Assembly: GCA_036381515.1 (NCBI GenBank)
Contig: DASVCR010000070.1
Location: 1 to 64,000 of the forward strand
Direction of reading: 5' to 3'
DNA: 64,000 nucleotides
DNA from: ZC4RG20 sp036381515
GTDB lineage: Bacteria > Pseudomonadota > Gammaproteobacteria > Steroidobacterales > Rariloculaceae
Part shown: positions 1 through 8,289 of the stretch, one piece after another
How the letters are laid out: each line of letters opens with the position of its first letter
How positions within the stretch are numbered: position 1 is the first letter of the stretch
Translations under genes and position numbers: made by a program
The notes under the pieces: generated by a model
What the model was told of the DNA's origin: nothing
Seen by the model: only the letters and a program-made list of their open reading frames with translations
Databases searched by the model: none

Positions 1-56
1 AAAAGGGCTCTGACCCCGATTTCCGGGGAAATGGGCTCTGACCCGAATTTCGTAGA
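1..56. repeat. Two copies of GGGCTCTGACCC repeat family
   Basis: Two GGGCTCTGACCC cores lie in the first 45 bases, in the orientation opposite to GGGGTCAGAGCCC. The same core recurs at 49.9-50.4 kb and near 26.0 kb. The repeat abuts the start region of the phosphoglycerate mutase gene, so it occupies the leader of that gene. The element may continue beyond the left edge of the window. Confidence 0.7.
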
Positions 57-833
57 ATGGTGACCATGAACAAGCAAAACATCGGCAAGCTCGTGCTCGT
101 GCGCCACGGCCAGAGCGACTGGAACCTGAAGAACCTGTTCACCGGCTGGACCGACGTCGACCTCACGGAGCAAGGCCGCAGCGAGGCCCGCGACGCGGGG
201 CGGACGCTGCGTGAAGCGGGCCTGACCTTCGACATCGCGTTCACGTCCGTGCTCGTCCGCGCGATCCGGACGCTGTGGCTGATCCTCGACGAGATGCAGC
301 TCATGTGGATCCCGGTCGAACGGCATTGGCGGCTGAACGAGCGTCACTACGGCGCGCTGCAGGGACTCGACAAGGCCGAGACCGCGGCGAGGCACGGCGC
401 GGAGCAGGTCAAGATCTGGCGGCGCAGCTACGACACCCCGCCGCCCCCGCTCGAGCCCGACGACCCGCGTCATCCGCGTCACGACCCGCGTTACGCGAAC
501 CTGCCGCCTGAGACGTTGCCCGCGACCGAATCGCTGAAGACGACGCTCGCACGCGTGAAGCCGTACTGGGAGGACCGGATCAGCCAGGAGCTCCTCGCCG
601 GCCGCAACGTGCTCGTCGCCGCGCACGGCAACAGCCTCCGCGCGCTCGTGAAGATGCTCGAGGGCATCTCGGACGACGAGATCGTCGAGCTCAACATTCC
701 GACCGGCGTGCCTCGCCTCTACGAGCTCGATGCGCACCTCGCGCCGACCCGCGCCGAGTACCTCGGCGACCAGGAAGCGATCGCGGCCGCGGCCGCGGCC
801 GTCGCGAATCAAGCGGCGCGGCCGAGGAACTGA
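57..833 (+). CDS. gpmA: 2,3-bisphosphoglycerate-dependent phosphoglycerate mutase
   Basis: Interconverts 3-phosphoglycerate and 2-phosphoglycerate in cytosolic glycolysis and gluconeogenesis, through a phosphohistidine intermediate. The N-terminus carries the histidine-phosphatase signature LVLVRHGQSDWN, whose His is the phosphorylated residue. NERHYGALQG and the second catalytic region VAAHGNSLRALV (about residue 195) follow as expected for the dPGM family. Length of about 255 residues is normal. ATG codons at 57 and 66 are both possible, and neither has a strong ribosome binding site because a short repeat fills the leader. The C-terminus ends in an alanine-rich tail. The next gene starts 2 bases after the stop and is probably co-transcribed. 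Confidence 0.95.
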   Translation: MVTMNKQNIGKLVLVRHGQSDWNLKNLFTGWTDVDLTEQGRSEARDAGRTLREAGLTFDIAFTSVLVRAIRTLWLILDEMQLMWIPVERHWRLNERHYGALQGLDKAETAARHGAEQVKIWRRSYDTPPPPLEPDDPRHPRHDPRYANLPPETLPATESLKTTLARVKPYWEDRISQELLAGRNVLVAAHGNSLRALVKMLEGISDDEIVELNIPTGVPRLYELDAHLAPTRAEYLGDQEAIAAAAAAVANQAARPRN

Positions 834-835
834 GC

Positions 836-1372
836 ATGCTGTACGACCTGGGCGAGCATCGCGTCGAGCTCGTCGGCGACTGCTACGTCGCGCCGAGCGC
901 GGCCGTGATCGGCCGCGTGCGCCTCGGGCGCGACGCGAACGTCTGGTTCGGCGCGGTCATCCGAGGCGACAGCGCGCCGATCACGATCGGCGACGGCACG
1001 AACGTGCAGGACAACGCCGTCGTGCACGTCGACGCCGACGCACCCGTCGAGATCGGCGCGAACGTCACGATCGGCCACGCGGCCACGGTGCACGGCTGCA
1101 CGGTCGGCGACTATTGCCTCATCGGCATCGGCGCGACGATCCTGAGCCATGCGGTGCTCGGCCGCTACTGCATCGTCGGCGCGAACGCGCTGATCACGGA
1201 GCGCAAGACGTTCCCGGACCGCTCGCTGATCGTCGGCGTGCCGGCGAGGCGCGTGCGCGACGTGACCGACGAAGAAGTCGCGATGCTCGAGGCAAGCGCG
1301 GCCCACTACGTCGAAAAGGGACGGTACTTCGCGAAAGCGCTCGTCCCGCGCTCACCGGACGCTCCGCGCTGA
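836..1372 (+). CDS. Gamma-carbonic-anhydrase-like hexapeptide-repeat protein
   Basis: A 178-residue left-handed beta-helix protein of the YrdA/PaaY/gamma carbonic anhydrase family. Hexapeptide repeats run through the first 130 residues (for example VIGRVRLGRDANVWFGAVIR). The His positions used for metal binding in this family are visible in VVHVD and IGHAATVHGC. By family it binds a divalent metal as a trimer; whether it has real carbonic anhydrase activity cannot be told from sequence. It follows the mutase by 2 bases. Its last codons and stop lie inside the first unit of a tandem repeat that runs on downstream, so the C-terminal SPDAPR may have been altered by repeat expansion. Confidence 0.88.
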   Translation: MLYDLGEHRVELVGDCYVAPSAAVIGRVRLGRDANVWFGAVIRGDSAPITIGDGTNVQDNAVVHVDADAPVEIGANVTIGHAATVHGCTVGDYCLIGIGATILSHAVLGRYCIVGANALITERKTFPDRSLIVGVPARRVRDVTDEEVAMLEASAAHYVEKGRYFAKALVPRSPDAPR

Positions 1373-1556
1373 CGGACGCTCCGCGCTGACGGACGCTCCG
1401 CGCCGGCGGACGCTCCGCGCGGGCAGATACGACGCTCCGCGCCCGACGGGCGCTCTGCGTTGGCGGACGCAACGCTTATGCTCGCGGACGCAACGCTTCG
1501 TGCTCCGGACGCAACGCTCCGTGCTCGCGGACGCGACCCCTCGGTGGCGGCGAACG
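1357..1556. repeat. Minisatellite-like tandem repeat over a gene end
   Basis: About nine to ten degenerate units of 17-21 bases share the core CGGACGCTCCGCG, drifting to CGGACGCAACGC in the right half. The first unit contains the stop codon of the upstream gene, and the array then continues through non-coding sequence. From 1557 to 1860 I see no further structure and no supported gene; this stretch lies between two converging transcription units. Confidence 0.75.
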
Positions 1557-1860
1557 CGACGCCGAGCGACGCCCGAGCGGCACATGGGGCGCTCAGCCCC
1601 GCCGCCTCCCAACCACCTTCCCGGCAATCGAGCGCAGCGCCGAGAGCCAGGTCTCGAGCTTCGCACGCACGCGCGCGGCCAGTGTCCCGCGAGCCTCCCG
1701 GCCGGCGCCGCCGGGCCGCCGATTCGTCGCCATTGGCCGGTCGTCGACCTCCCCTCGCAGCCGGGCGCGGTACTCGCGGACCGCGACCCGCAGCGACCTG
1801 AGCGACAGGTCGAGCTCGCGCATCAACGGGTCCGGCGATGTCGGCCGCAGCGTCCCGTGC

Positions 1861-2745
1861 TCAGAACGGAGGGGCTGCATTCGGCGGGAACCACTTGTAG
1901 AAGTGACCTTCGACGGTGCGCAGCAGCCGGATGAACGTTTCCTTCTCGTGCGGCGCCGTCGCGTCGTAGACGACGACGAAGAACACACAGCCGTCGTCTC
2001 GAGCACGCGCGTAGAGCGGCGCCGTCCGGCGCAGAAATTCGCCGGGCGTCAGAACCTCGGCGGGGTCGACGTCGGGCATCGGCAGCCGCGCCCGCTCGGC
2101 CTCACGATGCGGGTTCGGGCGCTCGCGCAAGCTGATGCCGTCGCTGCGCAGCACGACGTCATAGAGGAAGTCGATCTCGCCGCTCGGCTGCACCCAGCAC
2201 GGCCGCCCGCCGGTGCCCTGGCCGAGACGCGCGAGCAGATTCTCGTAGCGGGTCAGCAGGCCTTCCTGGTTCTCGATGCGATAGCTCAGCGACTCGAGGT
2301 CCGTCGCGAGCTGCTCGGCGCTGCCGCTCTCGAGCTCGTCGGCAGCGCGCTCGACACGCTGCACGGCCCGCTCCATCTCGGCGAGGAGCGCCCTCGCCTC
2401 CGCCAACGCCGCCTCGCCGCTCGGCGTGCGGGCGGCGGCTTCGACGATCCGGACGAGCCGCACGAAATCGTCCGGCACCTCTGCGGCTTCGGCGCCGAGC
2501 ACCTTGCCGATCTCCTGAAGCGACGCCTCCCGTTGCAGCAGCTCGTCGAGCCGCTCGGGCTCGACCGCGGACTTGTCCGCGAACTGCTCGACGAGCTGCT
2601 CGCGGCGCACGGTGTCGAACGCGATCAGCAGCAACAGGACGAAGATGATCAGGATGCCGACCTCCGCCATCGTCAACCCGAGCACGAGACCTTTGCGGTA
2701 CGCCGCGTGCTGCTCGCCGATGCGCCCTGCAGACCTAGCGCGCAT
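1861..2745 (-). CDS. MotB/ExbD-like single-span membrane protein with coiled coil
   Basis: Last gene of a four-gene operon; 294 residues if started at 2745, where the ATG overlaps the upstream stop by 11 bases (ATGCGCGCTAG). One transmembrane segment (about residues 20-43) begins GLTMAEVGILIIFVLL. This is the layout of MotB, ZorB and TolR/ExbD spans, in which one acidic residue sits near the start of the helix; here it would be Glu28. A helical coiled-coil stretch (about 45-170) follows. The C-terminal domain contains a PCWVQPSGEIDFLYDV motif and ends with a DDGCVFFVVVYDA strand. I see no OmpA-type peptidoglycan-binding signature, so it is not a standard MotB. By context it would be the partner of the four-helix MotA/ExbB-like protein encoded just upstream. 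Function unknown. Confidence 0.7.
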   Translation of the reverse strand: MRARSAGRIGEQHAAYRKGLVLGLTMAEVGILIIFVLLLLIAFDTVRREQLVEQFADKSAVEPERLDELLQREASLQEIGKVLGAEAAEVPDDFVRLVRIVEAAARTPSGEAALAEARALLAEMERAVQRVERAADELESGSAEQLATDLESLSYRIENQEGLLTRYENLLARLGQGTGGRPCWVQPSGEIDFLYDVVLRSDGISLRERPNPHREAERARLPMPDVDPAEVLTPGEFLRRTAPLYARARDDGCVFFVVVYDATAPHEKETFIRLLRTVEGHFYKWFPPNAAPPF

Positions 2746-3964
2746 CGGTGTTCTCGTGCGGTAGCGCGGCCGGCGGTGCAACGGGCGTGTGGCTCGCGGC
2801 GGCGCGCACGAGATCGGTCAGCTCCCGCGTCACGGCCGTGAACGTCATGATCACCTTGTCGGCCGCCTCGCGCACGCGCAGCGCCTCGGCCGAGGACGCG
2901 CGCGCCTGCGCCTCGAGCTCCTCGAGCACGGCCCGGTCCTGCCGCAACGTGTTCCCGGCCGCGGCCAGCGCCTGACGGAACTGCTCGGCCGCGGTCGCGA
3001 TGTTGCGCATCGTGGCTCTCTGCTGCTCGCGGCTTTCCCGGCCCGCGGCGTCGAGCTGACCGCCCAGCGCCCCGAGGTGCTGCGTCGCCCTCGTGATCTC
3101 GCCGGCGCACCGCTCGAGCACGCTCGTGATTTGCTCGATCGGCGCCGAGAGCGCCTCGAGACCGTCGCAGACCTTGTTCAGGCGCGTCGCGAGCTTCTGC
3201 GGCGGAGGCTCGACCTCGCGGAGCCGCTCCATCGCCTCGCGCGCGCTGTCGGCCATCTCGGTCATCCGTGCCGCGGCCTCCGTGCTTTGCGCGAGCACGT
3301 TCTTCTGCGCTTCCTCTGTCCGACCGAGCAGCTCGACCATCGCCTGGCCCACCTCGGTCGTGAACGCGGTCAGGAGCTCGGTCACGTTCTCGCTCGCCGT
3401 CGCGAGCACGTCGTTCAGACGCTGGGCCGCCTGCCCCTGGTAAAGAGCGATGTTGCCGCTGACCTGATCGAGCTGCGCCTTCACGCGCTTCGACGCGTCG
3501 GCGAGCTCGATCCGCGTCATGCTCTCGACGTCGGCGGGATCGACGCGCATCTGGTGAAGCAGCACGCGGAGGAAGATGCCGGCGATCGTGCTCGCGAGGG
3601 CGACCCCGAAATTCGCGATGATGTGCTCGGCCCCTGACTGTGCGCCGGCATCGCCGAGGGCGGTCCCGCGGAACTCGTACAGCGTGACCGCCATGCTGAC
3701 CAGCGTGAACAGGAGACCCAGGTAATAGGCGTTGTCGCCCGCCTGATCCAGCCGGACGCGAAGCCGCGGCACCTTCGCGACCGCGGCGGCATAGAGCAGC
3801 ATCGTCGAGACGATCGCCGCGGTCTGGCTCAGCTGCCCGAAGCCGAGCAGCTTCAGGCCGAAGTACAGCACGAGCCCGCCGCCGAAAGCGAGGAAGAAGA
3901 GATAGACGTCCAGTCGCGTCTCTCGACCGGGTGCGAGGCGCTCCGTGAGGATCGGATCCGCCAT
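2735..3964 (-). CDS. MotA/TolQ/ExbB-like proton-channel protein with long coiled-coil tail
   Basis: A 409-residue membrane protein. Four hydrophobic segments lie at about residues 20-40, 48-66, 78-96 and 115-136. The last two, GLLFTLVSMAVTLYEF and ANFGVALASTIAGIFL, resemble the conserved third and fourth helices of MotA/ExbB stator proteins (small residues and hydroxyls lining a channel). The remaining 270 residues are almost all charged helical heptads with methyl-accepting-like composition, predicted as a long cytoplasmic coiled coil, as in ZorA-type proteins though shorter. Start ATG shares one base with the upstream stop (TGATG), so translation is coupled. It most likely forms an ion-driven stator with the MotB-like product. 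What it drives is unknown. Confidence 0.75.
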   Translation of the reverse strand: MADPILTERLAPGRETRLDVYLFFLAFGGGLVLYFGLKLLGFGQLSQTAAIVSTMLLYAAAVAKVPRLRVRLDQAGDNAYYLGLLFTLVSMAVTLYEFRGTALGDAGAQSGAEHIIANFGVALASTIAGIFLRVLLHQMRVDPADVESMTRIELADASKRVKAQLDQVSGNIALYQGQAAQRLNDVLATASENVTELLTAFTTEVGQAMVELLGRTEEAQKNVLAQSTEAAARMTEMADSAREAMERLREVEPPPQKLATRLNKVCDGLEALSAPIEQITSVLERCAGEITRATQHLGALGGQLDAAGRESREQQRATMRNIATAAEQFRQALAAAGNTLRQDRAVLEELEAQARASSAEALRVREAADKVIMTFTAVTRELTDLVRAAASHTPVAPPAALPHENTDAR

Positions 3965-4836
3965 CAGTCTCCGAAAATGCGCTCGACCGTCATCACCGTC
4001 GCACCCTGCGCGCCGAAGTACTGGTCCCAGAAGCGGATGTGCTCCGCGCCTTGTGCGCTTTGCCCCGACCTGTTCATGTAGAAAATATCGACGCGCACGC
4101 CGCGGAGGTCCGCACGCACCTCCGAGAAGTACGCGGAAGAGCGGAACTCGTCGAACGCGGGCACGCCGCGGTAATGGCTGCTCTTGCCGGGCACGTTCTG
4201 CAGCAGGTCCGAGACGACGATCAGCCGCTTCGGGACGCCGTCGTGCTCGGGCCTGCCGAACAGCCGCACGGCGACGGCCTGCACGGCCTCGAAGATCGGC
4301 GACGACGCGCTGTCCGGGGCCTCGAGCAGCTCGTCGAGCTTCGCTCGCAGCGCGTCCGCGAAGTCCCGCTCCCAGCGCCGCCGGGCGAGCTCCGGGTTCT
4401 GATAGAGCCGGTTCAGATCGTCGCCCTTGCCGGGATTGCAGAGGCCGACGACCGGCTCCGCGACGCTGCCCGGCCGCTCCTGCACGGTGTAGACCTCGAC
4501 GAACGCGAAGCGCGGCAGCTCGCCGTACAGGAGCCGATGCAGGTGATTGCGCACCGAGAGGAGCTGCACCTCGTTCAGCCGGTCCGACAGGTCGAGCAGC
4601 ACCGCGACGACCTCCGCCGGCGGCCGCTCGACCGGGCAGAGCGTCTCCGGATCCATCGTGACGTGCGCCGCACGGCTCACGAAATACGCGCCGGCCCCGA
4701 GCGCGACCAGCGCGACCAGCGCGGTGACGGCGCCGACCATCGCGAAGGCCGAGCGCTCGCGCCGCGTCGGCGCGGAGCGGAGGCGGCCTGCGTTGCCCCG
4801 CCCCCTCGACCCGCCGTGCGTGCTACGCAGCGGCAT
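3964..4836 (-). CDS. Membrane-anchored vWA-like protein
   Basis: A 290-residue protein with a basic N-terminus, one transmembrane helix at about residues 31-54, and an extracytoplasmic or cytoplasmic domain resembling a von Willebrand A fold. VVAVLLDLSDRLN (residues 76-88) matches the first beta-strand and a MIDAS-like DxSxx metal site with Asp82, Ser84 and Asp85. LIVVSDLLQN further on looks like the later vWA strand that ends in a metal-contacting Ser/Asp. Such domains usually bind a protein partner through a metal ion. The start overlaps the upstream gene by 14 bases and the stop overlaps the MotA-like start by one, so it is an integral part of this operon. Specific role unknown. Confidence 0.68.
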   Translation of the reverse strand: MPLRSTHGGSRGRGNAGRLRSAPTRRERSAFAMVGAVTALVALVALGAGAYFVSRAAHVTMDPETLCPVERPPAEVVAVLLDLSDRLNEVQLLSVRNHLHRLLYGELPRFAFVEVYTVQERPGSVAEPVVGLCNPGKGDDLNRLYQNPELARRRWERDFADALRAKLDELLEAPDSASSPIFEAVQAVAVRLFGRPEHDGVPKRLIVVSDLLQNVPGKSSHYRGVPAFDEFRSSAYFSEVRADLRGVRVDIFYMNRSGQSAQGAEHIRFWDQYFGAQGATVMTVERIFGD

Positions 4837-6265
4837 CCATCGGCTCCTGCGGCGGCGTCGGATCGGCCAGCCGATACGTCGCGCCGTGCTTCGTCATCTC
4901 GCCGTTCACCTCCTTGATGAAATGCCGCATGCGCTCGACCGCGGCGTCGCGCGCGTCGTCGTCGAGCTCCGGCACGGTCGCGAGAGGCGGCGGCGGCTGC
5001 AGGCACGGCAGGCGTTCCGGCGGCCGGCGGAAGTACGCGGGCACGTTCCCGCTGCGGGCCTCCTCGTTGGCCTCGCGATAGCGCGTGACGAGCCGCTGGT
5101 GGGCCGCGGCGAGGTGATCCAGGTACGCCAGGAAGTCGCGATGCAGCCGGTTGCGGCCCTCGATCGCGAGGCGCTTGTCGTACTCCTGACGTCGCAGCAC
5201 CGCGATGACCTGCGTCATCTGCTCGACGGCCTCGTCGCGCCGCTCCATGAAGCCCTCGAGCGCGAGCGTCTTCTCGTCGTTGCAGCGCTTGAACGCCTCC
5301 TCGCGCGCACGCCCGATCTCGCCGTAGAAGAGGTAGCGATCGTCGAGGCCCGACGCGCCGATCAACGCGGACAGACTGAAGCCGACGCCGAGGAACGCGA
5401 GGAGCCACGACTGCGCGTCCTGCAGCGCGAGCGGCGCACGGACGATGTTTTCCCACAGCACGAGCGCCGAGACCTCGCCGGCGGACGCGATGTACGCGTC
5501 GCGAAAATGCGCGAAGGCGAGATTGAGCCCGAAGAGCCACGCGACGTACGCGGAGAGCGCGAGGACGCCGACGATCCGGACCGCGAAGTGGCGATAGATC
5601 AAAAGACGCAGGCCGTAGATCGCGAACAGCACGGCGGCCCCGACGTTCAGCAGCGACAGCGTGAACGCCTGCACGATGCCGCCGACGAAGCCGGCTTGAC
5701 TGCCCTCCTCGAAAAAGAGCCCGTTCAGGATCGATTCGAGGATGACGAAGATCGCGATCACGACGCCGCGGAAGAACCGCTCGCGCGCGCTCACGATCTT
5801 CGGCATGCGCTCGAGGCGGTGCTTCCGCCTGAACGCGAGGTACTCTTCGTCCCTGCCCTTCGCCTCGTGCTCGAGCTCCGCGAGGTGATTGGCGTCGTTG
5901 ACCGCGCGGAGCGCGAAGTCGCTGACGGCGCCCTCGCCGGCGCTTTCGACCTCGACGCGCAGCTCCGCCGAGATGATCGCGTCGCGGATACGGCTCTCGT
6001 AGAGCTCGAGCGCGGCGCGATACTCCTCGGCCGCCTTGCGGGCCCGCCGCTCGATCTCCTCGCCGCTCGCAAGCTCCTCCGAGTCCGGCCCTTCGGCGTC
6101 TTCCGGCGGCTTGTTCTCGGCGCCCAGCCGCCGTGCGCGCGCGTCGATCGCGAGCTCCGCGGCGATCTGCTCGACGTTGAGCGGCGGGAACGTCTGGATG
6201 CTCGGCAATAACGCGTCGCGCGACGCGTTGATCAGGGTCAGGACGGTTTCGAGGGACCTGGGCAT
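4823..6265 (-). CDS. Four-helix membrane protein, first gene of the stator-like operon
   Basis: A protein of 480 residues from ATG 6265. An upstream in-frame GTG at 6358 would add 31 unconvincing residues. The N-terminal 160 residues are charged and helical. Four hydrophobic segments follow at about 167-185, 200-224, 230-251 and 286-304. The C-terminal 170 residues are again charged and helical, with a proline-rich patch. I recognise no named family. The gene leads a run of four with overlapping ends, all on the minus strand, so its product probably works with the MotA-like, MotB-like and vWA-like proteins encoded behind it. Confidence 0.65.
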   Translation of the reverse strand: MPRSLETVLTLINASRDALLPSIQTFPPLNVEQIAAELAIDARARRLGAENKPPEDAEGPDSEELASGEEIERRARKAAEEYRAALELYESRIRDAIISAELRVEVESAGEGAVSDFALRAVNDANHLAELEHEAKGRDEEYLAFRRKHRLERMPKIVSARERFFRGVVIAIFVILESILNGLFFEEGSQAGFVGGIVQAFTLSLLNVGAAVLFAIYGLRLLIYRHFAVRIVGVLALSAYVAWLFGLNLAFAHFRDAYIASAGEVSALVLWENIVRAPLALQDAQSWLLAFLGVGFSLSALIGASGLDDRYLFYGEIGRAREEAFKRCNDEKTLALEGFMERRDEAVEQMTQVIAVLRRQEYDKRLAIEGRNRLHRDFLAYLDHLAAAHQRLVTRYREANEEARSGNVPAYFRRPPERLPCLQPPPPLATVPELDDDARDAAVERMRHFIKEVNGEMTKHGATYRLADPTPPQEPMDAAA

Positions 6266-6611
6266 CGCGAACGGCTTGTCGTTGGGATGATCCGGCAAGT
6301 GGTTACGGACGACTGTAGCCGATCGGCTTTGACCGGTCCAAGCGGCCGCGGAGGGCACATGCGGAACCGCCGAGCGTCGATGATCGGGCTCGGCGGGCGA
6401 TCGAACGGGATCGAGTACGACGCTGCTGCGCTGATACGTACGTCCGAACGCCGGACAGGGGGCGCTTCGAGCGCCGCGTGCGCCGCGCGCTGCTGCGAGC
6501 GGACGAGCGCGTTCAGCCTGAAGCGGCCGAGGAGCAACGGCGCCCCTCGGTCCGATGATGCGACGGGATCGGCTCGCGGACGGGCCGCCCGCCGCCGACT
6601 CCCGCCCCGCG
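6266..6611. other. Non-coding gap upstream of the stator-like operon
   Basis: About 345 bases between the start of the four-gene operon and the end of the DUF6152 gene, all on the minus strand. It should hold the operon promoter, but I cannot point to a convincing -35/-10 pair. No repeat of the two families found elsewhere in the window is present. Confidence 0.4.
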
Positions 6612-7001
6612 CTAGTCGGCCTGCGTGATCCGCCCGACGGCCCGGCCGTCCTCGGTGATCAACGCCGTGATGTAGCCGCCGTCCGAGCCGTCGCGCATCG
6701 GCGCGATCTGGATCGTGATCTTCTCGCCGACGCCGAACAGATTCGGCACGAGCCCTTGCCGGATCATGTTGTTGCGGCTGTGCCCTTCGTACTCGATGTC
6801 GCGCGTGCCGCGCTCGTCGTCCGTCACCTCGAGGATGATCTTCGCGTGCGGGTTCGCGAAGCGCACGTACTTCACGATGCCCGTGATCTGCACCGGGTTA
6901 CCGAAATCGAATTGTGCCGCGGAGTGATGGCCGAACGCCGCGCCCGAGGCCGACAACGCGATCGCCGCAACCGTCAACCCGCCGAAAATGCCCTTGCTCA
7001 T
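6612..7001 (-). CDS. DUF6152 family secreted protein
   Basis: A 129-residue exported protein. An N-terminal signal peptide (residues 1-24, ending GAAFG) is followed at once by HHSAAQFDFGNPVQITGIVKYVRFANPHAKI, the hallmark opening of DUF6152, which is probably a small beta-barrel OB-like fold. The ATG at 7001 has a GGGAGTGAG ribosome binding site. It lies 17 bases behind the next gene on the same strand, and the two are probably co-transcribed. Function of the family is unknown; members commonly sit beside PDFTGVW-type secreted proteins, TonB receptors and quinoprotein genes, as here. Confidence 0.85.
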   Translation of the reverse strand: MSKGIFGGLTVAAIALSASGAAFGHHSAAQFDFGNPVQITGIVKYVRFANPHAKIILEVTDDERGTRDIEYEGHSRNNMIRQGLVPNLFGVGEKITIQIAPMRDGSDGGYITALITEDGRAVGRITQAD

Positions 7002-7018
7002 GCAGCTCACTCCCGCGA

Positions 7019-7852
7019 CTACTCGCCCTGATATTCGATCTTCTCGCCGGCAAGGAGCCGTTCGAGTATGTCGGCCCACTGCGGCTCCGTGCACTCGTAG
7101 TTCAGCAGTCGCCCCCCTTCGAGCTCCTGCCAACGCTTGACGCCCGACATCGGTTCCGTGAGGAACACCGGATCGGTCATGGTCCACTCGTTCGTGATGA
7201 CGCGCCGGCCGTTCTCGATGCCGAGCGTGTAACGCTCGACGATCTTCGCCTGATCGCTGTGCGGCGTGGACGAATCGACCTGCTCGACGAGGTGCGTCGT
7301 CTCGACGACGAGCGTGTCGCCTTCCCATCGGCCGATGGAAAAGCCGTTGCGCTCGGGAAAGATCTCGTCGAGCTTGAAGCCGTGGTCGCCGATGTAGACG
7401 CGGCGGATCTCCTTGTGCGCCTCGTACGTGATGTTGATCTGCCGCGGATGCTGCAGGATCTCCATCGGATAGCCGCCGGAGCCGATCATCGACGCCGGCA
7501 TGCCGCTGCCGACGCAGTAGGCGCCGGGGCTGTGGTTCGTGCCCTGCGTGACGGCGCGATAGGCGGCGACCTTCTCTTCGGCGAGCGGCGTCAGCGACGG
7601 ACGCCCGCCGCCGTCGCGATTCCGGGCTCCGGCCGCAGGCGGACCGGCGCTCGCGGCCCCGCCCCGGTACGTCGTCCAGACGCCCGTGAAATCGGGACGT
7701 CCGTCCAGCGTGCGCGGGATCTCCTGCGCCGCTTCCGCGCCACGTGCGCCGGCCGCGTTCGCCGCGGGCGCCTGACCCTGCGCCGCAGCGGCGCCCCATG
7801 CCATCACCGCGCCGGCGGCCAGCGTCGTGATGGCCTTCACTGTCGAGTTCAT
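7019..7852 (-). CDS. Secreted protein of unknown function with PDFTGVW motif
   Basis: 277 residues with a signal peptide (hydrophobic core residues 8-24, AAAAQG cleavage region). RTLDGRPDFTGVWTTYRGG and later SIGRWEGDTLVVETTHL are the motifs of a family of periplasmic or secreted proteins found beside TonB-dependent receptors and DUF6152 genes in many Gammaproteobacteria and Acidobacteria. No catalytic motif is evident, and a lipocalin-like beta-rich fold is a guess. It is divergent from the TonB receptor gene that starts at 8290, sharing a 437-base intergenic region, which suggests common control. Confidence 0.75.
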   Translation of the reverse strand: MNSTVKAITTLAAGAVMAWGAAAAQGQAPAANAAGARGAEAAQEIPRTLDGRPDFTGVWTTYRGGAASAGPPAAGARNRDGGGRPSLTPLAEEKVAAYRAVTQGTNHSPGAYCVGSGMPASMIGSGGYPMEILQHPRQINITYEAHKEIRRVYIGDHGFKLDEIFPERNGFSIGRWEGDTLVVETTHLVEQVDSSTPHSDQAKIVERYTLGIENGRRVITNEWTMTDPVFLTEPMSGVKRWQELEGGRLLNYECTEPQWADILERLLAGEKIEYQGE

Positions 7853-8289
7853 CGTGCTGATCCCCCCTGAGCCCTTCTCGCGAGCACGTCGCCGTGCACG
7901 GTCACCGGCGCAACGTTTCCGACGCTTCCACCGTTCTGGACGGGCGCGCGTTCCAACCCTGAGCCGTGCCCGAATTGTGGCTCAGTTTGCCGTGCGGAGG
8001 CTATTGGCGCCGCGCGTCTCGTCACGGCCCGGGCCGTGCTGCAGCCGCCGCGCGATGTGCCGCAGCAGAGTCGCCGATTGATGTCAATTCGCAACAATTG
8101 TCGCGGCAGTGTCAAAACGTGATGCAGGGACGATCCAACGTGCTCGACACCTAGGAAAATCGGTGCATATTTCGTCGCTATCGCGAAACGCAAGCTTGTA
8201 AACCGATAATCAATTGTTACACTTTCGCAACATCGGCACCCAGGCGGTGCCGATGACACGTGTCCTAGGGAGCAAGGAGAGAGAAGGGA
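7853..8289. promoter_or_regulatory. Divergent control region with leader hairpin of the first TonB receptor
   Basis: Separates the minus-strand secreted-protein gene from the plus-strand receptor gene. The right half (about 8075-8235) is clearly more AT-rich than the surroundings and is the likely promoter zone. A perfect 9-bp inverted repeat, ATCGGCACC-5 nt-GGTGCCGAT, lies at 8232-8254, 35 bases before the ATG, and a GAGAAGGGA ribosome binding site precedes the start at 8290. The hairpin could be an operator or a leader structure; I see no named riboswitch. Confidence 0.45.

Noticed and set aside
1357..1556. CRISPR-like array
   Set aside because: Units are contiguous and degenerate, without unique spacers of constant length, and no cas gene is nearby.
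1861..6265. Calling the stator-like operon a Zorya defence system
   Set aside because: ZorA/ZorB-like features are present, but there is no OmpA domain in the MotB-like protein and no ZorC, ZorD or ZorE gene. The vWA-like and first membrane proteins do not belong to Zorya as I know it.
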